From positions 41,761 through 105,760 of the forward strand of contig NZ_FUWS01000015.1 of NCBI RefSeq assembly GCF_900167435.1: a stretch of DNA of 64,000 bases. Direction: 5' to 3'. Position 1 is the first letter of the stretch. Every line of letters starts with the position of its first letter. The notes under the pieces are model-generated. The model saw only the letters and a program-made list of their open reading frames with translations, was not told the DNA's origin and searched no databases. The position numbers and the translations under genes were made by a program. Positions 26,693 through 35,450 of this stretch are shown piece by piece. The stretch is from Marinactinospora thermotolerans DSM 45154 (GTDB lineage: Bacteria; Actinomycetota; Actinomycetes; Streptosporangiales; Streptosporangiaceae).

Positions 26693-27397
26693 TCAGCCGC
26701 GGGGCTGTTCCACCAGGCCGCGCAGCCACGCCGCGTCGACCCCCTCGAGCGAGGGGATGACCGTGCGGCCCGGCGCCGGTTCGAGCGGCACCTTGTGGGG
26801 GACGGCCACCGTGACACAGCCGGCCGCCTGCGCCGAGGCCACCCCGGTCGGGGAGTCCTCCACCGCGACACAGCGGGTGGGGTCGACGCCGAGGAGCCGC
26901 GCCGCCTTCAGATAGGGCTCGGGGTGGGGCTTGTTGTGCGCCACCTCGTCACCGGCCACGACCACGTCGAAGTACGCGGCGCCGATCTGCTCCAGCACCG
27001 TCTCGGCCAGTCCGCGGTGGGTGGAGGTGACCAGGCCCGCCGGGATACCCGCCGCCGCCACGTCGGCGACGAGTTCGGCGGCGCCCGGGCGCAGCTGCGC
27101 CCCCTGTTCCACCCTGCGCCGCATGGCCTCGTACATCATCGCGACGACCCGATCAGGACCGACCGTGGTACCGGTCAGGTCGATGATGTAGCCGGCGACC
27201 GCGCCGGCCGCTCGGCCGACGTTGCTCCGGTGGTCGTGGTCGGTCCACGTGCCACCGAGCGCCTCGGTGACCTCGGCCTCGGTGTCGCCCCACATCCCCT
27301 CGGTGTCGACCAGGGTGCCGTCCATGTCGAACAGGACGGCCTGGAGATCGGTGGCGGGTCGGGGGGAGACGGGGGCGGGGCTCTGGATGGAGGTCAT
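26693..27397 (-). CDS. HAD-family phosphatase coupled to metH
   Basis: The protein has 234 residues from ATG 27397, whose ATGA overlaps the metH stop, so translation is coupled. Motif I is LFDMDGTLVDTE (nucleophile Asp and acid Asp); motif II is the Thr in GLVTSTHRG; motif III is HNKPHPEPYLKAA with the conserved Lys; motif IV is AVEDSPTGVASA. This is the beta-phosphoglucomutase/phosphoglycolate phosphatase subfamily (class I cap). The substrate is unknown. The pairing metH-HAD is common in actinomycetes. The long frame continuing upstream to 27844 is metH sequence in another frame. Confidence 0.9.
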   Translation of the reverse strand: MTSIQSPAPVSPRPATDLQAVLFDMDGTLVDTEGMWGDTEAEVTEALGGTWTDHDHRSNVGRAAGAVAGYIIDLTGTTVGPDRVVAMMYEAMRRRVEQGAQLRPGAAELVADVAAAGIPAGLVTSTHRGLAETVLEQIGAAYFDVVVAGDEVAHNKPHPEPYLKAARLLGVDPTRCVAVEDSPTGVASAQAAGCVTVAVPHKVPLEPAPGRTVIPSLEGVDAAWLRGLVEQPRG

Positions 27398-30300
27398 ACG
27401 TTGAAGTATTTCGCTTCCGGGTGATGGACGACGATCGCGTCGGTGGCCTGTTCGGGAACGAGCTGGAACTCTTCGGACAACGTCACACCGACCCGTTCCG
27501 GTTCCAGCAGGCGCATGATCTTGGCGCGGTCCTCCAGATCGGGGCAGGCGCCGTAGCCCAGCGAGAACCGGGCACCGCGGTACCCCAGCTTGAAGAACGC
27601 GTCCAGGTCGGCCGGGTCCTCGCCCGCGTACCCCAGCTCCGCGCGCACCCGCGTGTGCCAGTACTCGGCCAGCGCCTCGGTCAGCTGCACCGACAGGCCG
27701 TGCAGCTCCAGGTAGTCGCGGTAGGCGTTCTTCTGGAACAGCTCCTGGGTGGCCTTGCTGATGGCCGAGCCGACCGTGACGACCTGGAAGGCCACCACGT
27801 CGAGCTCGCCGGAGGACTTGGGACGGAAGAAGTCGGCCAGGCACAGGTGCCGGTCACGGCGCTGGCGCGGGAAGGTGAAGCGGGTGCGCTCGCCCCCGTC
27901 CTCGTCGAGGACGACGAGATCGTCGCCCTCGCTGTAGCAGGGGTAGTAGCCGTAGACGACGGCCGCCTCCAACAGCCCCTCGGTCTGGATCCGGTCCAGC
28001 CACATGCGCAGCCGCGGACGCCCCTCGGTCTCGACCAGCTCCTCGTAGGAGGGGCCGTCACCGCGCGAGCCCTTCAGTCCCCACTGCCCCATGAAGGTCG
28101 CGCGCTCGTCGAGGAAGGCCGCGTACTCGGCCAGCGGCAGCCCCTTGCTGATCCGGTCGCCCCAGAACGGCGGCTCGGGGACCGGGTTGTCGACGGCGAC
28201 GTCGCTGCGCTCGGGCATCTGCTCGGGTTCGGTCACCTTCAACCGGGCGCCGGTCTTGACCCGCCGCTGGCGCAGTTCGGGCAGCTTCGCGCCCGGGACG
28301 CCGCGCTTGACCGCCATGAAGGCGTCCATCAGGCGCAGTCCCTCGAAGGCGTCGCGGGCGTAGCGCACCTCGCCGTCGAACAGCTCGGCGAGGTCCTGCT
28401 CGACGAAGGAGCGGGTGAGCGCGGCCCCTCCCAACAGGACCGGGTAGCGCTCGGCCAGCCCCCTGGAGTTCATCTCCTCCAGGTTCTCCTTCATCACCAC
28501 CGTCGACTTCACCAGCAGGCCGGACATGCCGATGACGTCGGCGCGTTCCTGCTCGGCGGCCTCCAGGATCGCCGACACCGGCTGCTTGATGCCCAGGTTG
28601 ACGACGTCGTAGCCGTTGTTGGACAGGATGATGTCGACGAGGTTCTTGCCGATGTCGTGCACGTCGCCCTTGACCGTGGCGAGCACGATGCGGCCCTTGC
28701 CCTCGTCGTCGCTCTTCTCCATGTGCGGTTCGAGGTAGGCGACGGCGGCCTTCATCACCTCGGCCGACTTCAAGACGAAGGGCAGCTGCATCTCGCCCGA
28801 GCCGAACAGGTCGCCCACGACCTTCATCCCGGCCAGCAGCGTGTCGTTGACGATGGCCAGCGCCGGGCGTTCGGCCAGCGCCTCGTCGAGGTCGGCCTCC
28901 ATCCCGACGAGCTCACCGTCGATGATCCGCCGCTCCAACCGCTCCCACAGCGGCAGGGCCGCCAGCTCCTCGGCGCGCGAGGCCTTGAGCTGCTGGGCGT
29001 CGACCCCCTCGAACAGCTCCAGGAACCTCTGGAGGGGGTCATAGCCCTCGGACCGCCGGTCGTAGATCATGTCGAGCGCGACCGTGCGCTGTTCCTCGGG
29101 GATCCGGTTCATCGGCAGGATCTTGGAGGCGTGCACGATGGCGGAGTCCAGCCCCGCCTCGACGCACTCGTGCAGGAAGACCGAGTTGAGCACGATCCGC
29201 GCGGCCGGGTTGAGACCGAAGGAGACGTTGGACAGGCCCAGCGTGGTCTGGACGTCGGGGTGGCGCCGCTTGAGCTCGCGGATGGCCTCGATCGTCTCCA
29301 GCGCGTCGCGGCGCGACTCCTCCTGCCCGGTGGCGATGGTGAAGGTCAGGCAGTCGATGATGATGTCGGCCTCGCGGATGCCGTAGTCGCCGGTCAGCTC
29401 GGTGATGAGCCGCTCGGCGATCTCGACCTTCTTCTCCGCGGTCCGCGCCTGGCCCTCCTCGTCGATGGTCAGCGCCATGAGGGCGGCGCCGTATTGGACC
29501 GCCAGGGAGGCGACCTTGGCGAAACGGGACTGGGGCCCGTCGCCGTCCTCGTAGTTGACGGAGTTGAGGACCGCGCGCCCGCCGATCATCTCCAGCCCCG
29601 CCTCCAAGACCTCGGGCTCGGTGGAGTCCAGGACCAACGGCAGGGTGGAGGCGGTGGCCAGGCGCGAGGCGAGTTCCCGCATGTCGCGCACGCCGTCGCG
29701 ACCCACGTAGTCGACGCACAGGTCGAGCATGTGGGCGCCGTCACGGATCTGGTCGCGGGCGATCTCGACACAGTCGTCGTAGCGCTCGGCGATCATCGCC
29801 TCGCGGAAGGCCTTGGAGCCGTTGGCGTTGGTGCGTTCGCCGATGGCCAGGTAGCTGGTGTCCTGGCGGAACGGCACGCTCTGGTAGAGCGAGGCCGCCG
29901 ACGCCTCGCTGAGGGGCCGGCGGTTCTTGACGCCCCGCCCCGCGACCCGCTCGACGACCTGGCGCAGGTGCTCGGGTGTCGTGCCGCAGCACCCGCCGGC
30001 CAGCGACAGCCCGAACTCCGAGACGAACGCCTCGTGGGCGTCGGCCAGCTCTCCGGGCTGCAGCGGGTAGACCGCGCCGTCGGCGCCCAGCTCGGGCAGG
30101 CCCGCGTTGGGCATGCAGGAGATCGGCAGGCGCGAGTGCTGCGACAGGTAGCGCAGGTGCTCGCTCATCTCGGCGGGACCGGTCGCGCAGTTCAGCCCGA
30201 TGGCGTCGATTCCCAGCGGCTCCAACGCCACCAGTGCCGCGCCGATCTCCGAGCCCAGCAGCATGGTCCCGGTGGTCTCGATGGTGACCTGCGCGATCAC

Positions 30301-30861
30301 CGGGACGTCGACCCCCGAGGCGACGCGGGCCCGATGCGCGCCGATCACCGCGGCCTTGGTCTGGAGGAGGTCCTGACAGGTCTCGATGAGGATCGCGTCG
30401 GCGCCTCCGTCGATGAGCCCCTGGGCGCACTGCTGGTAGTAGTCGCGCAGCGTCGCGAACGCCGCGTGGCCCAGCGTGGGCAGTTTGGTGCCCGGCCCCA
30501 CCGACCCCAGCACGTAGCGCGGGTGGTCGGCGCTGGAGTAGGAGTCGGCGACCTCCCGCGCGACGCGGGCGCCGGATTCGGCGAGCTCGTAGGTGCGCTC
30601 GACGATGCCGTACTCGCCGAGGTTGCCGAAGTTCGCCCCGAAGGTGTTGGTCTCGACGCAGTCGACACCGACGTCGAGGAAGGCCGCGTGCGTGGCGCGC
30701 ACCACGTCGGGACGGGTGACGTTGAGGATCTCGTTACATCCCTCGTGCCCCTGGAAGTCGTCGAGGTCGAGGTCGTGTGCCTGAAGCATCGTGCCCATGG
30801 CGCCATCGGCCACGATGACGCGCTTGGACAGGACTTCCCGGAAGGAGGGGCGAGAACTCAT
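27394..30861 (-). CDS. metH: Cobalamin-dependent methionine synthase
   Basis: The protein has 1155 residues, slightly shorter than E. coli MetH (about 1230). It transfers methyl from methyltetrahydrofolate to homocysteine. Modules in order: homocysteine/zinc barrel (VETNTFGAN near residue 72; the zinc cysteine pair in LAGGCCGTTPEHL near 291), pterin-binding domain (about 330-600), B12 cap and B12-binding domain with GDVHDIGKNLVDIIL (cobalt-ligating His) followed by the SGLLVKST loop, and the SAM-dependent reactivation domain near the end (RFSLGYGACPDLEDR). It lies leftward, divergent from pac2, and overlaps the HAD gene by four bases. No cobalamin or SAM/SAH riboswitch was recognised in its leader. 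Confidence 0.98.
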   Translation of the reverse strand: MSSRPSFREVLSKRVIVADGAMGTMLQAHDLDLDDFQGHEGCNEILNVTRPDVVRATHAAFLDVGVDCVETNTFGANFGNLGEYGIVERTYELAESGARVAREVADSYSSADHPRYVLGSVGPGTKLPTLGHAAFATLRDYYQQCAQGLIDGGADAILIETCQDLLQTKAAVIGAHRARVASGVDVPVIAQVTIETTGTMLLGSEIGAALVALEPLGIDAIGLNCATGPAEMSEHLRYLSQHSRLPISCMPNAGLPELGADGAVYPLQPGELADAHEAFVSEFGLSLAGGCCGTTPEHLRQVVERVAGRGVKNRRPLSEASAASLYQSVPFRQDTSYLAIGERTNANGSKAFREAMIAERYDDCVEIARDQIRDGAHMLDLCVDYVGRDGVRDMRELASRLATASTLPLVLDSTEPEVLEAGLEMIGGRAVLNSVNYEDGDGPQSRFAKVASLAVQYGAALMALTIDEEGQARTAEKKVEIAERLITELTGDYGIREADIIIDCLTFTIATGQEESRRDALETIEAIRELKRRHPDVQTTLGLSNVSFGLNPAARIVLNSVFLHECVEAGLDSAIVHASKILPMNRIPEEQRTVALDMIYDRRSEGYDPLQRFLELFEGVDAQQLKASRAEELAALPLWERLERRIIDGELVGMEADLDEALAERPALAIVNDTLLAGMKVVGDLFGSGEMQLPFVLKSAEVMKAAVAYLEPHMEKSDDEGKGRIVLATVKGDVHDIGKNLVDIILSNNGYDVVNLGIKQPVSAILEAAEQERADVIGMSGLLVKSTVVMKENLEEMNSRGLAERYPVLLGGAALTRSFVEQDLAELFDGEVRYARDAFEGLRLMDAFMAVKRGVPGAKLPELRQRRVKTGARLKVTEPEQMPERSDVAVDNPVPEPPFWGDRISKGLPLAEYAAFLDERATFMGQWGLKGSRGDGPSYEELVETEGRPRLRMWLDRIQTEGLLEAAVVYGYYPCYSEGDDLVVLDEDGGERTRFTFPRQRRDRHLCLADFFRPKSSGELDVVAFQVVTVGSAISKATQELFQKNAYRDYLELHGLSVQLTEALAEYWHTRVRAELGYAGEDPADLDAFFKLGYRGARFSLGYGACPDLEDRAKIMRLLEPERVGVTLSEEFQLVPEQATDAIVVHHPEAKYFNV

Positions 30862-31335
30862 GGCTCACAACTTTAGTGTCGGAGGACCGCCCGAACCCTG
30901 GCAGGTCCGCGGCGGGGCGGACCACGCGGCCGGGGACCCCTGTGTCCTCACGCCGCGGGGCGGCAGAACGCGGCGTTTCCGGCCACCTCGCACGACGATA
31001 CCTCACCCCCCTCCGCCCCTCCCGCCCCGAAGAGGTCCGGAACATCCGGGGGCGCAGCGCTGTTGACACAGGGGTGATGAGTCGTCCCTCCAGGTCAACG
31101 AGGCACCACCGCGTCACCGCGCAGTGGGCTGGCCGACACTTGCCCCTCGCCCCCTGCGACGTGGCAGGGCCAACGCATAGGGTGGGTCCGTCCGACCACA
31201 AGTGGCCCGGCTCCGCCCGCGGGAAAACCCCTCCACACGGAAGGCCTGGTCCGTTACGGTGCGGGCACGATTGGATGTCGATGTTGTCGACCGGACTGTC
31301 CCAGAACGGACATCCGGAATGTAAGGAGGCGGCCT
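30862..31335. promoter_or_regulatory. Divergent intergenic region metH / pac2
   Basis: About 470 bases with no supportable gene; open frames here are low-complexity. It must hold the metH and pac2 promoters. An AAGGAGG box at 31323-31329 serves pac2. No known riboswitch fold was recognised by eye, which does not exclude one. Confidence 0.5.
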
Positions 31336-32184
31336 GTGCCTGAGCTCGACAGCGTTCCCGAGCTCGTCGAGCCCGTCATGGTGGCCGCGTTCGATGGCTG
31401 GAACGACGCCGGTGAGGCGGCCAGCGCGGTGATCGAGCACCTGGCCACGGTCTGGGAGGCGCGGGAGCTGCTGCGCCTGGACTCCGACGACTACTACGAC
31501 TTCCAGGTCACACGGCCACGTGTGACGATGGCCGACGGCCACAACCGCGGCATCACCTGGCCGGCGACCCGGGTGTCCCTGGCCCGCCCCTCCGGCGGCG
31601 GACACGTGGTGCTGGTGCGCGGGATCGAGCCGAACATGCGCTGGCGCGGCTTCTCCAGCGATCTCCTGGCGGTGGCCCGCGAACTGGGCGTGCGCCGGGT
31701 CATCCTGCTGGGCGCGCTGCTCGCCGACTCCCCGCACACCAGACCGGTTCCGGTCACCGGCGTGGTCTCGCCGCCCTCCCTGGCCGCGTCGCTGCCGGTG
31801 CGGCTGGAACCGGCCTCCTACGAGGGGCCCACCGGCATCGTCGGCGTGCTCCAGGACGTCTTCGGGGCGGCCGGGCTGGAGACGATCTCGCTGTGGGCGG
31901 CCATCCCCCACTATGTCGCCCAGCCGCCCTGCCCCAAGGGGACGCTGTCGCTGCTGCGCCGCGTCGAGGACATCCTCGACCTCACCGTCCCCCTCGGGGA
32001 GCTGCCCGAGGAGGCCCGCGCCTGGGAGCACGGCGTGGACGAGCTCGCCTCCGAGGACTCCGACATCGCCGGCTACGTGCGCAGCCTGGAGGAGGCCAAG
32101 GACGCCGCCGAGCTGCCCGAGGCCAGCGGCGAGGCGATCGCCCGGGACTTCGAGCGCTACCTCAAACGGCGCGGCCAGGGCTGA
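31336..32184 (+). CDS. PAC2-family protein
   Basis: The protein has 282 residues from GTG 31336, eight bases or so after AAGGAGG. It is homologous to archaeal/eukaryotic proteasome assembly chaperone 2: the N-terminus has MVAAFDGWNDAGEAASAVIE, then VVLVRGIEPNMRWRGFSSDL, ILLGALLADSPHTRPVPVTG and the late segment ISLWAAIPHYVAQPPCPKG. The C-terminus is a charged helix that could be a coiled coil (SLEEAKDAAELPEASGEAIA). In actinobacteria the gene typically neighbours mshC and metH, as here. A chaperone role in proteasome assembly in bacteria has not been established by anything in this sequence. Confidence 0.9.
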   Translation: MPELDSVPELVEPVMVAAFDGWNDAGEAASAVIEHLATVWEARELLRLDSDDYYDFQVTRPRVTMADGHNRGITWPATRVSLARPSGGGHVVLVRGIEPNMRWRGFSSDLLAVARELGVRRVILLGALLADSPHTRPVPVTGVVSPPSLAASLPVRLEPASYEGPTGIVGVLQDVFGAAGLETISLWAAIPHYVAQPPCPKGTLSLLRRVEDILDLTVPLGELPEEARAWEHGVDELASEDSDIAGYVRSLEEAKDAAELPEASGEAIARDFERYLKRRGQG

Positions 32185-32199
32185 GGTCCCCGGAGACCG

Positions 32200-32234
32200 G
32201 GCGCGCCGTCCTGCTCAGGGCAGGATGGCGCGCC
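32200..32234. terminator. Stem-loop shared by pac2 and the convergent gene
   Basis: Inverted repeat of about 15 bp (GGCGCGCC then GTCCTGC pairing with GCAGGAT then GGCGCGCC, one G-T step) lies 16 bases after the pac2 stop. It overlaps the stop codon of the convergent gene at 32215. Confidence 0.6.
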
Positions 32235-32631
32235 ACTCGCCGGTGGCGACGACCGCCGCCCAGGCTCCCGCGATGCGGGCCAGGCCACGGCGGACCTCGT
32301 CGACCACGGCCGGGGCCAGCGGTGACAGCGCGGCCTCGCCCGGCGCCAGCCGGACGGTCACCCGCAGGCCGTCGAGGACTCGTTGGGCGCGCGCGACCGT
32401 CTCGGGGTCGGGCTGCCCGCCCGCGGCGTGGCGCAGGTGCGCGTACAGACCGTCGCGCAACGTGACGGCCTCGCTGTGGTCGGCCAGCGTGATGGGGATC
32501 GCCCCCTCGGTGACCAGCCGGTGCTTACGCAGGAACGCGGCCAGCCCCGCCCGGTCGGACAGGGAGTCTCCGGAAAGGACGAAGGCGCGGATGAGCGCCG
32601 CGGCGGCGCTCGTGTCGGTGGGGGTTGTCAT
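32215..32631 (-). CDS. Small protein resembling the ABATE domain of CGNR regulators
   Basis: The protein has 138 residues, mostly helical. The layout LSDRAGLAAFLRKHRLV, AVTLRDGLYAHLRHAAGGQP, LDGLRVTVRLAPGEAALSPL and LARIAGAWAAVVATGEW resembles the N-terminal ABATE (stress-response) domain of actinobacterial CGNR proteins. The C-terminal zinc finger with the CxxxxC/CGNR signature is absent, so DNA binding of that type is not expected. ATG 32631 was chosen as the first start. It stands between pac2 and the TPR gene. Family assignment is tentative. Confidence 0.5.
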   Translation of the reverse strand: MTTPTDTSAAAALIRAFVLSGDSLSDRAGLAAFLRKHRLVTEGAIPITLADHSEAVTLRDGLYAHLRHAAGGQPDPETVARAQRVLDGLRVTVRLAPGEAALSPLAPAVVDEVRRGLARIAGAWAAVVATGEWRAILP

Positions 32632-32729
32632 GATCTCATCTCACCACGCGACGCGACCACGCCATGACGTTTCGTCGGTCCGGTGCCGGTCGTCCGTCGT
32701 CGCGCGCGACGACGGACGACCGGCGGCGC

Positions 32730-35450
32730 TCACTCGCCGCTCTCGCGGATGGCGGTCAGGAGGCGTTCGGCCGTGCTCGCCGCCTCTTCGTCCCCGGCCG
32801 CCCGGAACAGGCCGATGGCCGCCTCGGCCTCCCTCTCGGCGTCGCCCGGCTGCTCGTTCCACAGGAGCCTGGCCCGGTCGAAGCGGATCGAGGCACGGGT
32901 CCAGTGGGCCTGTTCCTCGGGGATGTCCAGACCGGAATCGGCCACCGCGCGGTCCAGCCACTCCTCCGCCCGCTGTGAGGCCGATCGCGCCTCCTGGTGT
33001 TCCCCCGCCCAGTGGTGCGACATGGCGGCACGCTGGTGGCGGTCGGCGGCCTGGAAGGGTTCGCCCAGCTCTTCCCACATCCGCGCGGCCGCGTCGAAGC
33101 GGGCGGCGGCCTCGGCGTCCCGGTCCAGGCCGCTCAGCAGCAGCGCCGTCTCGTCGGTGAGCATCGCCAGGGCGGGCGTGGTCTGCTCGGCGCCCTCCAG
33201 TCCGATCAGTTCCTCCCACCGTGTCAGGGCGTCCTCGACCTCGCCGATGGCCGTGAGCGAGCGGGCCAGGATCTCCCGCAGCGCCATGCGCTCGCCCTTG
33301 TCGAAGCCCGCCTCCTCCTCGACCGCCAGGGCCTCCTCGGCCACCTCCGCGGCCTCCAGGTGGCGTTCACCGGCGAGGTAGGCGGCGGCCAGCGGGAAAC
33401 GCGCGTGGGCGGCGGGCTCGGCCTGCCCCGACGCGGTGAACAGGGCGACCGCCTCCGCCAGCGGCGCGATCGCCTCGGCGGACCGTTCCGTCCCGTGCAG
33501 CCACCGGCCCTGGAGGAAGAGCGCCGTGGCCCGCAACCCGTCGGGGACCTCATCGGGATCCTGCGCGACCGCCTCGGCGAAGGCCGCGTCCACGGGCTTG
33601 TCGTCGCCTCCCTGCGACGCCAGCGCCTGGAGGGCCTGGGCGTGCCACAGGGACGCCTCGGCGAGGGCCAGCGGGGCTCCCACCGCCCGGGCGGTCTCGC
33701 GCACGACGGCGAGCTCCGCGGCGAACTCCTCCACAGCGGCGTCGGCGCGCACCATCGCGTGGGCGTGGGCCCGGCGGACGGCGAGGACCGTCGTGGGCTC
33801 CTCCGGTCCCAGGTCCGCGGCCTCCTCGATGAGCTCCAGCGCCCGCTGTGGATCCTCCCCCAGCAGGACCTGGGCGTAGCGGACCCGCGTCATGACACGC
33901 TCATCGACGTCGGCGTGAAGATCCTGGTGTTCCAGCGCGGCCTCCAGGTATTCCCGTCCGGCCTCCTCTCCCTGCTCCAGGAGCAGGGCGCCCAGACGGC
34001 CGAGGGTCCGGTGGCGCTCGATGTCCAGGCCGACGGCGGCGAACGCCTCGGCGGCCGCGCGGAAGGCCTCGGCCGCGCCCGGCAGGTCGCCCGCCCATCC
34101 GCGCAGGCCACCCTCCAGTTCGGTGCGGCGGGCAAGGGCCTCGGCGGACGGCTGCGCCTCGCGGGCGAGAGCGTCGAAGCGCTCCAGGACCGTCCGGGCC
34201 GCCTGGCAGCGGCCGACCCGCCACAGCCCCACGGCCCGTTCCAGCAGCTCCGCGCCGTCCCCGGAGGTGTCCACCCGGGGACGGGGCGTGTCCGCCGGCG
34301 ACATCGACGTGCGGGAACGGGCCGGCCGGGGCGCGTGTTCGCTGAGGGGCAGGTGGTCAAAGAGCGGCTCGGCCTCCAGTCGGGCCCGCACCCGATCGCC
34401 CTGGGCCGTGGTGCGGTTGCGCTCATCGAAGCGCGCGGCGATCTCCAGGGCGTCGGCGCGCAGGAGATCGCGCAGCTCGTGGGCGGTGACGTCGCCGGCC
34501 GGGCGGTCGCCGTGGGCGGGGCGCCCGACGGTCAGGTGGCCGTGACCGGTGGCGGCGAGCCGGTCGAGCAGCAGCGCGGCGGAGGCCGCGAACATCATCG
34601 CGTCATGCGGGGTGGGGGGCGTGTCATAGGTCCCCAGGTGGCGTTCCAGGATCTCCAGGCCGCGCGCCTCATTGCCGGTGAGCGCGCAGAAGTAGAGGTG
34701 GTCGCCGATGGCCGCGAGGTAGTGCGCGGGGTTGCGGCGGTGGACCCGGTAACCGCGACGGTGGGCGTCGACGGCCTCCTGGGGACGGCCGGTACGCAGG
34801 TAGGGCAGCATCAGGGTGCGGAGGATGTCCTGGGGCTGCTCGGTGCAGGTGAGGTGGCCGTCGAGGACGGGGCGGGCCAGCTCGATCGCCGCCTCGTCCG
34901 CGCCCGCCAGGATGAGATGGGAGGCCATGGAGGAGGGGTCGCAGCCCTCGCAGTCGGAGTTGCCGTCACGCGGCGTGGTGCGCCACAGCTCGAACTGCTC
35001 GGCCGCGGTGACCGCGTCCCCGATGTGGCGGGCGACGACGTTGCGGTAGTGGTGGACCGCCTGGAGACTGTGGCCGCCCTCGCGGTAGCGCCGTTCCATG
35101 TCGTCGAGGACGGCGTAGGTGCGCTCCAGCGGGATCTCGGGGAACTCGGTGAGGGAGTTGACGATCCACTTGAAGTGCCAGAGCAGCTGCTCCTGCGCGC
35201 CCGTCCCGTAGCGGGCGGGGTCGGCGTCAAAGGCGCTCAGGCACCGGGAGAAGGTGGTGAACGCCTTGGCGGGCTCGCCCCCGTGCTGGTAGGCGCTGGT
35301 CAGGCGCATGCGCAGGTGGAACAGGTCGAACTCGTCGGCGCCCGCGACGGTGGCGGCGCGCAACGCCTCTTCCATGACCAGGGTCTTGGCCGTGCCATAG
35401 GGCAGGCCGGCCGCCTGCTCGAACAGGTCGCGCCAGTCGCGCTCGCTCAC
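32730..35450 (-). CDS. Large TPR protein translationally coupled to the HSP90-like gene
   Basis: The protein has 906 residues from GTG 35450, whose GTGA overlaps the HSP90-like stop codon; the frame upstream of it is antisense overlap. It is almost entirely alpha-helical, with many TPR-like 34-residue units. Examples are AKAFTTFSRCLSAFDADPAR, AARFDAAARMWEELGEPFQA and AERLLTAIRESGE at the end. A Pro/Arg-rich linker near residues 365-395 (SRTSMSPADTPRPRVDTSGD) splits it into two superhelices. CEGCDP near residue 162 is a lone CxxC. No enzyme motif is seen. Coupling to the HSP90-like gene implies the two products act together, recalling eukaryotic Hsp90 and its TPR co-chaperones. That analogy is inference. 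Confidence 0.85.
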   Translation of the reverse strand: MSERDWRDLFEQAAGLPYGTAKTLVMEEALRAATVAGADEFDLFHLRMRLTSAYQHGGEPAKAFTTFSRCLSAFDADPARYGTGAQEQLLWHFKWIVNSLTEFPEIPLERTYAVLDDMERRYREGGHSLQAVHHYRNVVARHIGDAVTAAEQFELWRTTPRDGNSDCEGCDPSSMASHLILAGADEAAIELARPVLDGHLTCTEQPQDILRTLMLPYLRTGRPQEAVDAHRRGYRVHRRNPAHYLAAIGDHLYFCALTGNEARGLEILERHLGTYDTPPTPHDAMMFAASAALLLDRLAATGHGHLTVGRPAHGDRPAGDVTAHELRDLLRADALEIAARFDERNRTTAQGDRVRARLEAEPLFDHLPLSEHAPRPARSRTSMSPADTPRPRVDTSGDGAELLERAVGLWRVGRCQAARTVLERFDALAREAQPSAEALARRTELEGGLRGWAGDLPGAAEAFRAAAEAFAAVGLDIERHRTLGRLGALLLEQGEEAGREYLEAALEHQDLHADVDERVMTRVRYAQVLLGEDPQRALELIEEAADLGPEEPTTVLAVRRAHAHAMVRADAAVEEFAAELAVVRETARAVGAPLALAEASLWHAQALQALASQGGDDKPVDAAFAEAVAQDPDEVPDGLRATALFLQGRWLHGTERSAEAIAPLAEAVALFTASGQAEPAAHARFPLAAAYLAGERHLEAAEVAEEALAVEEEAGFDKGERMALREILARSLTAIGEVEDALTRWEELIGLEGAEQTTPALAMLTDETALLLSGLDRDAEAAARFDAAARMWEELGEPFQAADRHQRAAMSHHWAGEHQEARSASQRAEEWLDRAVADSGLDIPEEQAHWTRASIRFDRARLLWNEQPGDAEREAEAAIGLFRAAGDEEAASTAERLLTAIRESGE

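Noticed and set aside
27421..30876. 1151-codon open frame antisense to metH
   Set aside because: It mirrors metH codon for codon in the complementary frame; the translation is Val/Gly/Asp/His-rich with no family match, as expected for shadow frames in GC-rich DNA.
30862..31335. Cobalamin or SAM/SAH riboswitch upstream of metH
   Set aside because: No conserved riboswitch core could be recognised by eye in the leader; a covariance-model search would be decisive.
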